From NCBI GenBank assembly GCA_963744275.1, contig CAVUSX010000012.1, positions 62,001-126,000 on the forward strand: DNA of 64,000 bases, written 5' to 3'. The notes below the pieces were generated by a model. The model made no database searches, was not told the origin of the DNA, and worked only from the letters and a program-made list of their open reading frames with translations. Shown piece after piece: positions 24,691 to 35,276 of this stretch. Each line of letters starts with the position of its first letter. Position 1 is the stretch's first letter. The position numbers and the translations under genes are program-made. Source of the stretch: VAZQ01 sp963744275. Its GTDB lineage: Bacteria > Pseudomonadota > Alphaproteobacteria > Rhizobiales > Xanthobacteraceae.

Positions 24691-27499
24691 ATGGACATGC
24701 TTCTGGTCAAAATTTTCGCTACCGCGCTCACGCTCAGCCAGGTGACCACGGCCCCCGATGCGCTCAAGACGGACTTCGACCGCACCGCCGATCAGGGCAA
24801 GGTGGTGGCGCTTCTGCGCGACGGCTGCACCCATATGCGCAAGGTCTTCGAGATCGAGGACATCAACCTCGACGACCTGCTGGCGACCGCCATGGAGGAT
24901 CCGGACCTGACGGCGGGCGGCAGCGCGGCGTTCCGCGGCATCAAGTTCGCCGATTTGCAAAACGCCTACCACCAGTTCTGCACCAACGAGAAGGTTCCGG
25001 ATTGGGGCTTCGATGCCGGTGCCGTCATCGATTTCTACGACAAGACGCTCGCCGACCTGCCCGATCCGGCGCGCCTCAAGGGCCTGCAACTGCCGGGCGC
25101 CATCGTCATGCTGGATGGCAAGGGCGAGCGGTTCCGGGAAGTGTACGATGCCGATCAGCGCCGCATCTCGGTTCCGCTCAGCGAGATTCCCGTCTACGTG
25201 CAAAAGGCCTTCGTGTCGGCCGAGGACAAACGCTTCTATGAGCACGCCGGCATCGACGAGCGCGGCCTGATCCGCGCCGCGGTGTCCGACATGGGCAGGA
25301 CCGGGCACCCGCAGGGCGCCTCCACCATCACCCAGCAGGTGGTGAAGAATCTGCTGGTCGGCGACGACGTCAGCTACGAACGCAAGATGCGGGAGATCGT
25401 GCTGACCGCGCGCCTCGAGCGCGTGCTCAGCAAGGACCAGATCCTCGAGCTTTATCTGAACACGATCTATCTCGGGCGCAGCGCTTGGGGGATCGAGATG
25501 GCGGCGCGCAGCTATTTCGGAAAATCCGCCAAGGACCTCACGCTGGCGGAAGGCGCCATGCTGGCCGGGCTGCCGAAGGGTCCGAGCTATTTCAGTCCCG
25601 ACCGCTATCCGGACCGCATGCAGGAGCGCCGCGCCTATGTGCTCGGCCGCATGCAGGAGGACGGCGTGATCAGCGCCGAGGAGGCGGCCGCGGCGCGCGC
25701 CGCCCAACCGACCCTGATCCCGTTCGAGAAACCGCAACGCGACTTCGGATTCGTGTTCGCCGATCAGGCCACGCGCGAAGCCCGCACGCTGGCGGCGACC
25801 CACGGGGTGACGTCGAAATCCTATACGATCCGCACCACCATCGACGTGCCGTTGCAGCGCAGCGTGGAGGCGGCGTTGCAGGAGGGCCTGTCGCGCTATG
25901 AGCGCGACGCCGGCCGGGTGCATTTCCAGGGGCCGGAAACCAACCTGGACGCCGCCCTGGCGCGCCTCGAAGCCGCACCCAAGGCGGGGGACGACAAAGC
26001 GGCGGCGGCCGACAAGCGGCCGGCCTGGCAGCGCGCCTTGGCGAATGCGCGGCTGCCGCTCTATGACGTGCACTGGACGCCCGCCGTGGTGCTGGCGACC
26101 CGTGGCGGCAAGCGCGGCAGCGGCGGGATCGAGGTCGGCCTCGCCGACGGCCGCGTCTTGCCGCTGACCGGCGACACCGGCGCCATCCAACGCAACATCA
26201 AGCTGCACGATGTGATTCTCGTCCATTTGAGCGAGACAAAGAGCAAATCAGGCGCGCGCGCGGAGCTCCGGGTGCGGCCGGAGGTGCAGGGAACCGCGGT
26301 GGTGCTCGACAACAAGACCGGGCGCATCCTGGCCATGACGGGCGGCTTCTCCTATCCGCTGAGCCAGCTCAATCGGGCCACCCAGGCGCAACGCCAGCCG
26401 GGCTCGGCGATCAAGCCGCTGAGCTACCTGGCGGCGCTCGAGAACGGGCTGCAGCCCAATACCTTGATCCGCGACGAGCCGATCACGTTTCCGCCGATCG
26501 GGGGCGGGCGCGGCGAGGAGTCCTGGTCGCCGAAAAATTACGAGGGCGGCGGCAGCGGAATCATGACGCTGCGCAAGGCGCTGGCGAATTCGCGCAATCT
26601 CGCCACCGTGCATCTGCTCGAAGGCGGCATCGCGGCCAAGCCCGAGCAAAGCCTCGATCGCCTGTGCGGGCTGGCGCAAGAGTTGGGCATCTACCGCGAT
26701 TGCGTGCGCTATTATCCGTTCGTGCTCGGCGCCCAGCCGGTGCGGCCGATCGATCTCGCCGCCTTCTATGCGGCCATCGCCAACGAGGGCGTGCGCCCGG
26801 CCCCGCACGCGGTCGAGGCGATCGATGAGGACGGCATGACCTATGCGCGGGAGGCGACGCCGCCGGAAAACCCGAGCGCCGCCGACCGCGCCGCCTTCTA
26901 TCAGCTCAAGACCATGCTGCAGGACGTCGTGCGCAGCGGCACGGCGCGCTTCATGGCGCCGCTGGCGCCTTACGTGGCAGGCAAGACCGGCACCACCGAG
27001 GACGAGAACGACACATGGTTCGTGGGCTTCACCAACGAGATCACGGTCGCGGTGTGGGTCGGCTACGACAATGCGGGCGAGCAACACCGCACGCTCGGCG
27101 ACGGCGCGACCGGGGCGAGCGTGGCGGCGCCGATTTTCGAATCGATCGTCGAGGCGGCCTGGAGCAACGGCATGAGCAAGACCGTGCTGGCGCCGCCGTC
27201 GGCGCAGGCCCAGGACCGCGCTGTCATGCGATGCGGCGGAGGCGGACAGCGGCAAATCGCGCCGGCGGGCATCGACGGACGATTGCCTGCGGCTCGACCC
27301 CAAGGGTCACCCGATGGATGCGCGCTACCGCCTGGTCTCCCGCGACAGCGCCGCGCCGCGGCGCAATCCGGCGGACGACGGCTCCGCGCCGGGATATCCT
27401 TGGGGACAGTGGCGCGAGCCCGGCGGCTACGCGGCCTATGGCAGCGCCGGCCGCTCCGGCGGCTGGTCCGGCGGCGGGCGCGGCTTCTGGAATTGGTGA
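24691..27499 (+). CDS. class A penicillin-binding protein (transglycosylase/transpeptidase), C-terminal frameshift
   Basis: A protein of about 935 residues that polymerises and cross-links peptidoglycan. The GT51 domain has SAEDKRFYEHAGIDERG (catalytic Glu) and QGASTITQQVVKNLL. The transpeptidase domain has SxxK in RQPGSAIKPLSY, SxN in ANSRNLATV and KTG in AGKTGTTEDENDTWFVGF. An N-terminal domain of about 150 residues (LLRDGCTHMRKVFEIEDINL) precedes the GT51 domain. Near 27225 an extra base moves the Gly/Arg-rich tail (MDARYRLVSRDSAAPRRNPA to GGGRGFWNW) into the next frame; without correction the frame runs to 27651 with nonsense. Catalytic parts are intact. Confidence 0.9.
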
Positions 27500-27547
27500 G
27501 CCCGGAACCTTCGCGCCGGCCCGGCGCCAAAATGCTGGAGCAAGCTC

Positions 27548-27595
27548 GTAGCGGGAGCGGTGTACCCGGATTGCGCTTCGCTCCATCCGGGCTAC
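27548..27595. repeat. short copy of repeat family B
   Basis: GTACCCGGATTGCGCTTCGC is followed by TCCATCCGGGCTAC, the arms of the family seen at 3909 and 12834 but with almost no centre. It lies just after the penicillin-binding protein gene. Confidence 0.7.
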
Positions 27596-27700
27596 GAAGA
27601 CCTGCGCCAGCGCGCCGCCGAGACGTTCCTGGCCTGGCTGCGGGAGCTTGATCTGCTGGCGTCGTTGGCGGCTGATCGGGTGCGGGCGCCTAAAGACTGA
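27593..27700 (+). pseudogene. possible C-terminal protein remnant
   Basis: The frame reads YEDLRQRAAETFLAWLRELD then LLASLAADRVRAPKD and a stop. The composition is protein-like (an amphipathic helix), but there is no start codon and the preceding sequence is repeat B. Origin unknown. Confidence 0.25.
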
Positions 27701-27772
27701 TCTGATCGCCGCGCACCGCGGCTCATGACCGGACTCTCGACTTTCTTCGGCCCCGAAAGTATGATTTCACTT

Positions 27773-28003
27773 ATGACCAAGCTTCTCGACCAAGCCTTGG
27801 AAGCCGTGCGGCTCTTGCCGCCGGATGACCAGGACGAAATCGCGCTCATCATCATGCAGTTCGCGGGCGCGGATCTGCCTGGGCCTGTTGCCCTTTGCCC
27901 CGAGGAACGCGAGGCGATCGCACGGTCCAAAGCCGCTGCCAGGCGCGGAGAATTTGCCGAAGATGGGCAGGTCCGCGCGGTGTGGGCCAAGCACGGCCTA
28001 TGA
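27773..28003 (+). CDS. antitoxin of a type II toxin-antitoxin pair
   Basis: A 76-residue protein starting MTKLLDQALEAVRLLPPDDQ, with a helical N-terminus and a charged tail (EEREAIARSKAAARRGEFAE). This is the layout of short antitoxins paired with RelE/ParE toxins in alphaproteobacteria. Its TGA overlaps the ATG of the toxin by ATGA, indicating translational coupling. Alternative starts at 27761 and 27725 exist; none has a strong ribosome site. No separate DNA-binding motif can be named. Confidence 0.75.
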   Translation: MTKLLDQALEAVRLLPPDDQDEIALIIMQFAGADLPGPVALCPEEREAIARSKAAARRGEFAEDGQVRAVWAKHGL

Positions 28004-28293
28004 GGCTGCGTTATACGCTTCCGGCGCTCGCTGACCTCGCCTCTATTCTAGATTACATCGCTGATCGCTCCCCGCAGGGAGCCGGACGTATTCATGCGCG
28101 AATTCAGGCAATCACCAATTTGCTCTTGCGCTATCCGTGGGCGGGTGCACCGACCGACGACCCGACCATTCGGCGCATGACGACGACGCCATATCCGTAT
28201 CTCGTCTTTTATGAAGTAGCTGAGGGCGAAATTATTGTTCACGCGGTCCGTCACGGCGTAAGAAATCCATCCGATAATCCAGGCGGAGCCTAA
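28000..28293 (+). CDS. RelE/ParE-family toxin
   Basis: A 97-residue protein. MRLRYTLPALADLASILDYI, then DRSPQGAGRIHARIQAITNL, then RMTTTPYPYLVFYEVAEGEI and IIVHAVRHGVRNP follow the ParE fold with the conserved PYLVFYE and H-x-x-R segments. ParE members inhibit gyrase and RelE members cut mRNA; which applies here cannot be said. It is coupled to the antitoxin by an ATGA overlap. Confidence 0.88.
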   Translation: MRLRYTLPALADLASILDYIADRSPQGAGRIHARIQAITNLLLRYPWAGAPTDDPTIRRMTTTPYPYLVFYEVAEGEIIVHAVRHGVRNPSDNPGGA

Positions 28294-28504
28294 GACAGCC
28301 CGGAGCGGCGGTCAGGGCGCCCGCCGAAATCGATCTTCGGCAATGCGTGGCGCTCCTCTATCTCACCTTATCTCCCCCCTGGCTCTCGGCGCCCGGGTAG
28401 CAGAATATAGCCGCGGTTGACCGGCCGGAACGGCGGCACCTCGCGATCGCGCCCTTGCGGCGCGCGTGCCCCAATCGCGACCACACATCTCGGGAGGATG
28501 TCAC

Positions 28505-29572
28505 ATGAGCCTCAATCGGATTCTCAACGCCGGCAGCGCAGCTTTGCTCGCGGCCGGCCTTGTCGCCGGCATCACCGGCGCGGCGGCGGCTGGGTCGCTC
28601 GGCGGGCCTTTGGAGCTGCAGGACGAGGGCGTGTTCTTCGTCAATGCCCAGACCACCACCAGCAATTTCCCCGACACGCCCGCGACCGGGGCGTCGACGC
28701 CCGGGGAGATCACCATCGACCAGATGTATGTGCAGTACCGCATCCCCAAGACCATCTCCGGGCCGCCCATCATCATGGTGCACGGATCGGGTCACACGGG
28801 GGTCACCTACGAGACCACGCCCGACGGCCGCGAAGGCTGGGCCACCTATTTCACCCGCCACGGCTTCCCGGTCTATGTGGTGGATCACGTGGGCCGCGGC
28901 CGCTCCGGCTTCGATCCGACCCGGATCAACCGGGCCAAGCAGGAATCCAATCCCGGCCTGCTGCCCTCGGTGCCGCTCACCACGCGCGAGCGCGCCTATC
29001 CGAATTTCCTGATCGGGGCCAAGTATCCGACCCCCTATCCGGGCCAGCAGTTCCCGGTGGAGGCGCAGGACCAGTATTTCGCGCAACTGGTGCCCAACAC
29101 CGAGACCCTGCTGGCGGGCGGTGGCGCCAATACGGTCAAGGCGCTCGTCGCCTTGGTCGACAAGATCGGGCCGGCCGTGGTGATGGTGCATTCCCAATCG
29201 GGCGGCTACGGGCTCGAGCTGATCCGTCAGCGCGCCGACAAGGTGCGCGGCTTCATCGACATCGAAGGCAGCTGCGGCCCGCTCAGCCCCGACGACGTCG
29301 GCAAGTCCTTCCGCAAGGTGCCGACCCTCATGGTGTTCGGCGACTATACGGAGGGCTCGAGCGGCCCCAACGGCGACGAGCGCCGCAACGTCTGCAACCA
29401 ATCGGTCGATGCCATCAACGCGGCCGGCGGGACCGCCAAGTTCCTGTACCTGCCCGGGCTCGGCATCAAGGGCAACAGCCACATGCTGATGATGGACAAG
29501 AACAACATCCAGATCGCCGACCTGATCATCGGCTGGCTGGGGCCGGCGACCGAAGCCAGCACCAAGAGGTGA
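28505..29572 (+). CDS. secreted alpha/beta hydrolase
   Basis: A 355-residue precursor with signal peptide MSLNRILNAGSAALLAAGLV to GAAAAG. The hydrolase fold shows the oxyanion-region motif IIMVHGSGHTGVTYE, the nucleophile elbow VHSQSGGYG (Ser in the middle) and a late histidine in GIKGNSHMLMMDKNN. The family contains secreted esterases and lipases of unknown substrate. The ATG at 28505 follows GGGAGGA. The 211-bp stretch before it holds no other gene. Confidence 0.88.
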   Translation: MSLNRILNAGSAALLAAGLVAGITGAAAAGSLGGPLELQDEGVFFVNAQTTTSNFPDTPATGASTPGEITIDQMYVQYRIPKTISGPPIIMVHGSGHTGVTYETTPDGREGWATYFTRHGFPVYVVDHVGRGRSGFDPTRINRAKQESNPGLLPSVPLTTRERAYPNFLIGAKYPTPYPGQQFPVEAQDQYFAQLVPNTETLLAGGGANTVKALVALVDKIGPAVVMVHSQSGGYGLELIRQRADKVRGFIDIEGSCGPLSPDDVGKSFRKVPTLMVFGDYTEGSSGPNGDERRNVCNQSVDAINAAGGTAKFLYLPGLGIKGNSHMLMMDKNNIQIADLIIGWLGPATEASTKR

Positions 29573-29583
29573 CGGCGGCGACC

Positions 29584-29653
29584 CTCGAAGCGACGGCGCA
29601 ACGCGTCGCTTCGAGACGGTCTCGTGACCTCCGCCGGGGGCCCCCGCGGAGGT
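29584..29653 (+). terminator. two consecutive strong hairpins
   Basis: A perfect 12-bp stem (CTCGAAGCGACG, loop of 8) at 29584-29615 is followed by a 27-nt palindrome built on ACCTCCGC and CGGGGGCCCCCG at 29627-29653. They start 11 bp after the hydrolase stop. There is no T run, so Rho-independent termination is not certain. Confidence 0.5.
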
Positions 29654-29836
29654 AACGCGGCGGCGGACCGGGGCCGGGAATCGCGACGGGCCGGCAAAGG
29701 CGTAACTGTTTATTTACCGCTTCCTCGCAACTATTGATCGCATGCCGGTATCGCGGGTTACTTTGACGCGACGATTTAACGCCCGTCGATGCAATGCGCG
29801 CCGTTCGGTCAACTCAGGGATATTGGATTCCAATGG

Positions 29837-31807
29837 ATGTCGGCTTTATCCGGGAATGCCGTACGGGTCCCCATTAGGGTGACGGCTCAGAAAACGACGC
29901 GCCTTCGCATAACCCGATTATTCGCCGTTTGCGGCCTCTTGCTGGTTGCCGCGATCGTGGCCGGCACCACGTCGATACTCTCCAATCTCCGCCAACGCGC
30001 CTTGGCCGACCATGAGCGCGAGCTCACGAACCTGGTGTCGGTGCTGGCGGAGCAAACCGATCGCGCCGTGCAGGCGGTGGAGCTCATCCAGAGCAGCCTG
30101 ATCGAGCGGATGCAAGCACTCGGGATCGCGTCCGAGGACGATTACGAACGTCGGATGTCTGGTTATGACGTCCATCTGATGCTCAAGGACAAAGTGAGCG
30201 GTTGGCCGCATATCGGCTCCGTGACGCTGATCAATTCACGGGGCAAGCTGATCAATTTTTCCCGCTCTTGGCCGCTACCGGACATCGATGTCACGGACCG
30301 GGAATTCTACACCGCGCTCAAATCGAATGCGCAGCTGACCTCCTTCATGGGCGAGCCGGTGCGCAACCGCGCCACCGGGAGCTGGACCATCCATCTCGTT
30401 CGCAAGGTCACCGCCCCCAACGGCGACTTTCTCGGCTTGGTGCTCGGCGCCATGGAGATGGAGTACTTCGAGCAGTATTTCGGAACGATCGAGCTGGGCG
30501 AGCAAAGCAGTATCGCGCTCTTTCGCAACGATGGCGTGCTGCTCGCGCACCATCCCCATGTGGATCCGGCAATCGCACGCGCCGGCATGAAGGACGGGTT
30601 CTTCATGACCGTGCTGGCGGACACGGCCCATGGCACGGTCGGACAAATCGGCTCGATCGACGGCGAAGAGCAGCTGATCGTCGCGCGTCGCCTCGCGCAC
30701 TATCCTTTCGTCATAACCGCCACCGAGACCGTCGCCGCCGCTCTCACGCAGTGGCGAGGCGAGGCCACGTTCTTGATCGGAGTGGCGCTTTTGATGGCGC
30801 TGACGATCGGCGCCGTCGTCTGGGTCGGCCTGCGGCAGTTCCGGAGCTACGACCTCTTGGCGCGGGCCAACGCGGAGAAGAGCGAAGCCGAAAGAGCGCA
30901 TGCGGTCGCCGAAACCGAGCTCTTGAAGAAGGAGAACTTCTCCATAGCGGAGAAGGAGGAGCGCCGCGGCCAGATCGACGTCGCCATACTCGCGTTCCGG
31001 GAGAGCATCGAGGCCGTCTCGAAGACCGTCGGCGACAGCGTGGCGGTGATGAAATCGACCGCCAGAGTGCTGTCGGAATCATCCGGACAGACCTCACAGC
31101 GCACCAGCGGCGCGGTCGATGCGTCGCACGAGGCATCGGTCGACGTCGAGACGGCGGCCGGCGCAGCCGAGAAATTATTGAGCGCGACCGGGGAGATCAT
31201 CCGGCAGCTCAAGCATACGACCGGGGTGATCGAGACCGCGGTGACACAAGCCAGCGCGACCAACGAGGAGATCGCCCGCCTGGCGCAGACCGCGCAGGAG
31301 ATCGGCAGCGTGGTCAAGATCATCCGTTCCATCGCCGATCAGACCAACCTGCTGGCGCTCAACGCCACCATCGAGGCGGCGCGCGCCGGCGCCTCCGGCC
31401 GGGGCTTTGCGGTGGTGGCTTCCGAGGTGAAGGCGCTCTCGCTGCAAACGGCCGCCGCGACCGAGCAGATAGCGGCGCAGATTCTGGCCGTTCAAACCTC
31501 GACGACGGGTGCGGTCGAGGCTATCCAACGAATTGTCGAGCGCATGCAGGAGATCAGCCGGCACACATCGGCGGTGGTCGACTGCACGCAAGAGCAGAAT
31601 GACGCGGCCATGCATATTTCGCATCATGTCGGGCGCGCCGCGGCAGGAACGAACGCGGTCGTATCGGTCCTCGATGAAGTGGCCAGGGCGATCGAGAAAA
31701 CGAGCAGCTCGGCCGCGACCGTGCTGTCGGCGTCCGAGGCGGTTGAATTGGCCGCCGCGCGGCTGGAGGAAAAAGTCGAGGACTTCGTCGGCAAGGTCGC
31801 GCTTTGA
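29837..31807 (+). CDS. methyl-accepting chemotaxis protein with PDC-type sensor
   Basis: A 656-residue receptor. TM1 is ITRLFAVCGLLLVAAIVAGT, a periplasmic PDC/dCache-like sensor follows (GSVTLINSRGKLINFSRSWP, DREFYTALKSN, GDFLGLVLGAMEMEYFEQYF), then TM2 FLIGVALLMALTIGAVVWVG. The signalling hairpin is conserved: IADQTNLLALNATIEAARAG then ASGRGFAVVASEVKALS. No clear HAMP domain lies between TM2 and the coiled coil. The start could also be 29789; neither has a convincing ribosome site. No che genes are nearby. Confidence 0.9.
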   Translation: MSALSGNAVRVPIRVTAQKTTRLRITRLFAVCGLLLVAAIVAGTTSILSNLRQRALADHERELTNLVSVLAEQTDRAVQAVELIQSSLIERMQALGIASEDDYERRMSGYDVHLMLKDKVSGWPHIGSVTLINSRGKLINFSRSWPLPDIDVTDREFYTALKSNAQLTSFMGEPVRNRATGSWTIHLVRKVTAPNGDFLGLVLGAMEMEYFEQYFGTIELGEQSSIALFRNDGVLLAHHPHVDPAIARAGMKDGFFMTVLADTAHGTVGQIGSIDGEEQLIVARRLAHYPFVITATETVAAALTQWRGEATFLIGVALLMALTIGAVVWVGLRQFRSYDLLARANAEKSEAERAHAVAETELLKKENFSIAEKEERRGQIDVAILAFRESIEAVSKTVGDSVAVMKSTARVLSESSGQTSQRTSGAVDASHEASVDVETAAGAAEKLLSATGEIIRQLKHTTGVIETAVTQASATNEEIARLAQTAQEIGSVVKIIRSIADQTNLLALNATIEAARAGASGRGFAVVASEVKALSLQTAAATEQIAAQILAVQTSTTGAVEAIQRIVERMQEISRHTSAVVDCTQEQNDAAMHISHHVGRAAAGTNAVVSVLDEVARAIEKTSSSAATVLSASEAVELAAARLEEKVEDFVGKVAL

Positions 31808-31890
31808 TTGCTCCGCGGTGAATTTCTCCGGACCATGCTTGAAACAAGAGCACGCATGGGAGCTATTTCATCATTCAACACGTTCAGTGT

Positions 31891-31972
31891 CGTCCCGGCC
31901 GTAGCGCCGGGACCCATACGCCGCAGCCCATCGATAGGACACGGAGTATGGGTCCCTGCTTTCGCAGGGACG
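31891..31972. repeat. 82-bp nested palindrome (repeat family E)
   Basis: CGTCCCGGCCGTAGCGCCGG then GACCCATAC form the left part; GTATGGGTCCCTGCTTTCGC then AGGGACG form the right, giving two nested hairpins. It fills part of the 226-bp gap between the chemoreceptor and a convergent receptor gene. Confidence 0.8.
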
Positions 31973-32033
31973 AGGCGTGGCTAGATTTTCGTACCGCTTC
32001 GCGAGCGCGCGAGGTGATTGCGCTCGCGCAACG

Positions 32034-33075
32034 TCACGGATTGTTCAGCTTCTGCAGCCGCTCGACGATGCGCGGCGGGCTGCGGTAGGCGCGCGCGATC
32101 ACGTCGGTCAATTGCTCGCCGCTGCGCGGCGCATTGAGGCCAAGGCCCATGCGGGCGCCCTCGGCCAGGAACTCGGGATCCGCGAACGTCTCGGCCAATG
32201 CCTTGCGCATGGCGGCGACGCGATCAGGGGGCACATCGGGCGGCATCACCAGCGGGCGGCCGAGCGCCAGCGGGGCGAAGCCGGCCTGCATCAACAGCTT
32301 GTCGTCCTCGTTGGCGATGAGATCGGGCGCGAACGGAACATCCCCCAAATCCGTGAGCCGCTTCGGGCCCGTATTGCACGATGGCCTTGGCGAGCTTCTC
32401 GGGCAGCCAGTTCGGGCGGGTCGAGGTCAAGGCGCTCTCGAACACGCTCGGATAGCCGTCGAGCTCGCCGCGCTCCATGGCGAGCAAGGCTTCGTTCTGG
32501 CCCGGATAGCCGTTGACGAGCTTCATCCTGGTGCCGAGCGTGGCATTGAGGAGCCGGGCGTAGAAGGCGGGCGTCGAGTTGGCGCCCGAGGCGCCCATCT
32601 GGGTCTCGCGGCTCTTGAGGTCCGCGACCGAATTCACCGGCACCGTGTGCCACAACAGCACCATGGCGACCTCGAAGCTCGGGGTGCCGAGCCAATTGAG
32701 CTTGGTGGCGTCGTAGCGCGCCTGCTTGGTGCCGAACAGCGGCTCGAGCGGCGTGTTGTTCTGCACCAGCGCCAGCACGGTGCCGTCGCGCTCGGCCGTG
32801 TTGTAGATGTAGTTCAAGGCGGTGATGCCGCCGGCGCCCGGCATGTTGCGCACCACCACGGTCGGGGCGCCCGGGATGTGCTTGCCGATGAAGCGCCCGA
32901 CCGCGCGCGTCATGGTGTCGTAGCCGCCGCCCGTGGAGGAGCCGACCACCAGCGACACGGTCTTGCCCTTGTAGAAATCGGCGAGCCCGTCGGCCCGCGC
33001 CGGCGGCATGGCCAAGCCCGCCGTCACGAGCAGCAGGGTTGCGATCGCAGCGCGGCGCAGTCCTGTCGGCATCAT
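32034..33075 (-). pseudogene. Bug/TctC-type receptor, one-base frameshift
   Basis: From 33075: signal peptide MMPTGLRRAAIATLLLVTAG to PARA, then DFYKGKTVSLVVGSSTGGGY, VVVRNMPGAGGITALNYIYN and the ligand-domain sequence to AKAIVQYGP. One extra base near 32374 shifts the frame, and the remainder (RLTDLGDVPFAPDLIANEDD to RIVERLQKLNNP) is in the next one. Corrected length is about 346 residues. It reads like other orphan Bug receptors in the window and is followed, upstream on the same strand, by a dienelactone hydrolase gene that may share its transcript. Confidence 0.85.
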
Positions 33076-33088
33076 GGCTCAGCCATCG

Positions 33089-33910
33089 CTATTCCAGCCG
33101 CACGTTCTTGGCGAAGTCGTAGTCCTGGCCGCTCTCGCAGGCGAAGCTCCAGCGCACCGTCTTGGTAGTGTAGCCGCCGGCGAACACGTCGGCCAGAAAG
33201 CGTTGCTGCGCGGCCCAGCCGGCCTGCGCCTCCGCCTTGCGGTAGCGGCCCGGCATGGTGTCGTTCAGCCAGCCATGGGGAGCGCCCTCATAGACGTGGA
33301 TGTCGTAGCTCTTGCGGTGTTTCTCCAGGCAATCGCGCAAGCGCCGCACATCGGCGAGCGAGATGATGTGATCGGCCTCGCCGAAAGCGCCGAACACCGG
33401 GCAGCCGATGGCGGCGATCAGCTCGTCCAGAGGCTTCGGCTGGATGTCGTTCACCTCCCATTCGCGCTTGGAGGCCGCCCCGTACCAGACCACGGCGGCG
33501 CTGATCGGAACCTCGGCGGCCAGCACCAGCGGGTGCCGGCCGGTCTGGCAATAACCCGCGACCGCGAGCCGCTTGGCATCGGCGGCGCGGCATTTCTTCA
33601 AGGTCGCGATCGCGGCCTTGAGGTAGACCACGGATTGCGGGTCGGTCAGGTCGTAGCGCGAATCGCCGGCATTGAGCTTGCGCTGATCCGGATGCTCGAA
33701 GAAGAAATTGGGCGCCAGCACCGCAAAGCCGTCGCGCGCGCAGCGGATGGCCTGGTCCCGGGTGTGCTTCACCAGGCCATAGCGCTCATGCATCAGGATG
33801 ATCGCCGGCAGCTTGGCGGCGCCGGCCGGATAGGCCAGGAACGCCGGCATGCCGTTGGGGCAGGTGACGTTCTCGGTGGAGATACCGACCTGCTCGGCTG
33901 TGTCCGCCAT
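33089..33910 (-). CDS. dienelactone hydrolase family protein
   Basis: A 273-residue hydrolase. The nucleophile is a cysteine in LAVAGYCQTGRHPLVLAA, the acid is in AFGEADHIISLAD, the histidine in YEGAPHGWLND, and the E-x-x-G element in ILMHERYGLVKHTRD, which together make the Cys-Asp-His triad of the family. Members open lactone rings in chlorocatechol breakdown or act on other small esters. The start at 33910 (MADTAEQVGISTENVTCPNG) has GGAGC upstream. It precedes the Bug receptor by 13 bp on the same strand. Confidence 0.88.
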   Translation of the reverse strand: MADTAEQVGISTENVTCPNGMPAFLAYPAGAAKLPAIILMHERYGLVKHTRDQAIRCARDGFAVLAPNFFFEHPDQRKLNAGDSRYDLTDPQSVVYLKAAIATLKKCRAADAKRLAVAGYCQTGRHPLVLAAEVPISAAVVWYGAASKREWEVNDIQPKPLDELIAAIGCPVFGAFGEADHIISLADVRRLRDCLEKHRKSYDIHVYEGAPHGWLNDTMPGRYRKAEAQAGWAAQQRFLADVFAGGYTTKTVRWSFACESGQDYDFAKNVRLE

Positions 33911-34173
33911 GTTCCGCTCCGCTGCCGTATTCGCCTCTGCTGCCCGGTCTCGGTCCGCCTCGCCCCCGTGGCGCAAGGGTGACCGCTACCGATAACCCGG
34001 ATTCGGGGTCGCCGTCGATCAAGACCGGATCAACAAAGCGCGGGGCTGGGATGCCATGATGCAGGGCAAGCCGCCTGTCGCCGGGCGAGCCGCCGGTCGC
34101 CGGGTGCCCTGTGCAGGCCAAGCCGGCGCCTGTATGGTCGGCAGGCCCGAACATCAACCGCAGGGAGGGCGCG

Positions 34174-35276
34174 ATGCCGTCGACCCGCGCGCGTGCTGCC
34201 GCGCTTTGCGCCCTTGCCGCCATCGGGATCGTGATCGCGTGCCGGATCGATGCGGCGGCGGCGGACGAAGCCATCTACAAGGGCAAGCGGCTCACGGTGC
34301 TGGTCAATTTCGCGGCCGGCGGTCCGACCGACATCGAGGGGCGGCTGTTCGCCAAGCACATCGCCAAGCATATCGACGGCGCAGCCCAGCATCATCGTGC
34401 AGAACATGGAAGGGGCCGGCGGGCTCATCGGCAACAACTATCTGGGCGAGATCGCGCCGAAGGACGGCACCGTGGTGGGCTATTTCACCGGCTCCGCCTG
34501 GCTCTACGCGACCGAGCCCGACAAGCACCGCGTCGATTTTCGCACGCTATGAATTCGTCGCCTACCAGCCCGGCACCACGGTCTACTACATGCGCACCGA
34601 CGTGGCTCCCGGCATCAAGGCGGCGACCGACATCGTCAAGGCGCAGGGCCTGGTCGCCGGCGGGCTGTCGGCGGACAGCTCGAAGGATCTGTTGATGCGG
34701 CTCACCCTCGACATGCTGGGGGTGCCGTTCAAATACGTCACCGGCTATCGCAGCAACCAGAATGCGCGGCTGGCGCTGCAGCAGGGCGAGATCAATTTCT
34801 TCGCCGAATCGCCGCCCGGCTATCGCAGCGTGGTCGAGCCGAGCCTGGTCAGGACCGGCCAGGTGATCCCGCTCTATTACGATCCGGGCTGGAACGGCGA
34901 GAGCATCAGCGTGCCCAAGCAGATCGAGGGCCTCGCGATCCTGCCGTTCCAGGAGCTCTACCGCCAGATCAAGGGCGCGGCGCCGTCGGGGAAATTGTGG
35001 GACGTCTATCTGTCGAGCCTCGCCATCAATGCCGCCATGCAGCGCCTGGTGGTGCTGCCGCCCGGATCGCCGCCGGCGGCGGTCGCGGCATTGCGGGCCG
35101 CGGTCACGCGCCTCAACGACGATGCGGACTTCGCGCAGGAGGCCATGACGGCGCTCGGCTATGTGCCCAATTACGAGGCCGGGCCGCAGACCAACCGCCA
35201 GGTGCGCACCGCCTTGACGGTCTCGCCCGAGATCAGGGCCTTCGTTCTCGACTCCATCAAGAACGCCAAGAAATGA
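34174..35276 (+). pseudogene. Bug/TctC-type receptor, two one-base insertions
   Basis: ATG at 34174 follows GGGAGG. Signal peptide and YKGKRLTVLVNFAAGGPTDI are in the first frame, QPSIIVQNMEGAGGLIGNNY in the second (extra base near 34384), and YEFVAYQPGTTVYYMRTDVA to the end in the third (extra base near 34547). Without these insertions the product is about 366 residues and closely matches the intact paralogue directly downstream. Its TGA overlaps the next ATG. Motifs are intact on both sides of each indel, so sequencing error is plausible. Confidence 0.85.

Noticed and set aside
24148..26226. 692-residue minus-strand frame opposite the penicillin-binding protein
   Set aside because: Antisense to intact catalytic motifs.
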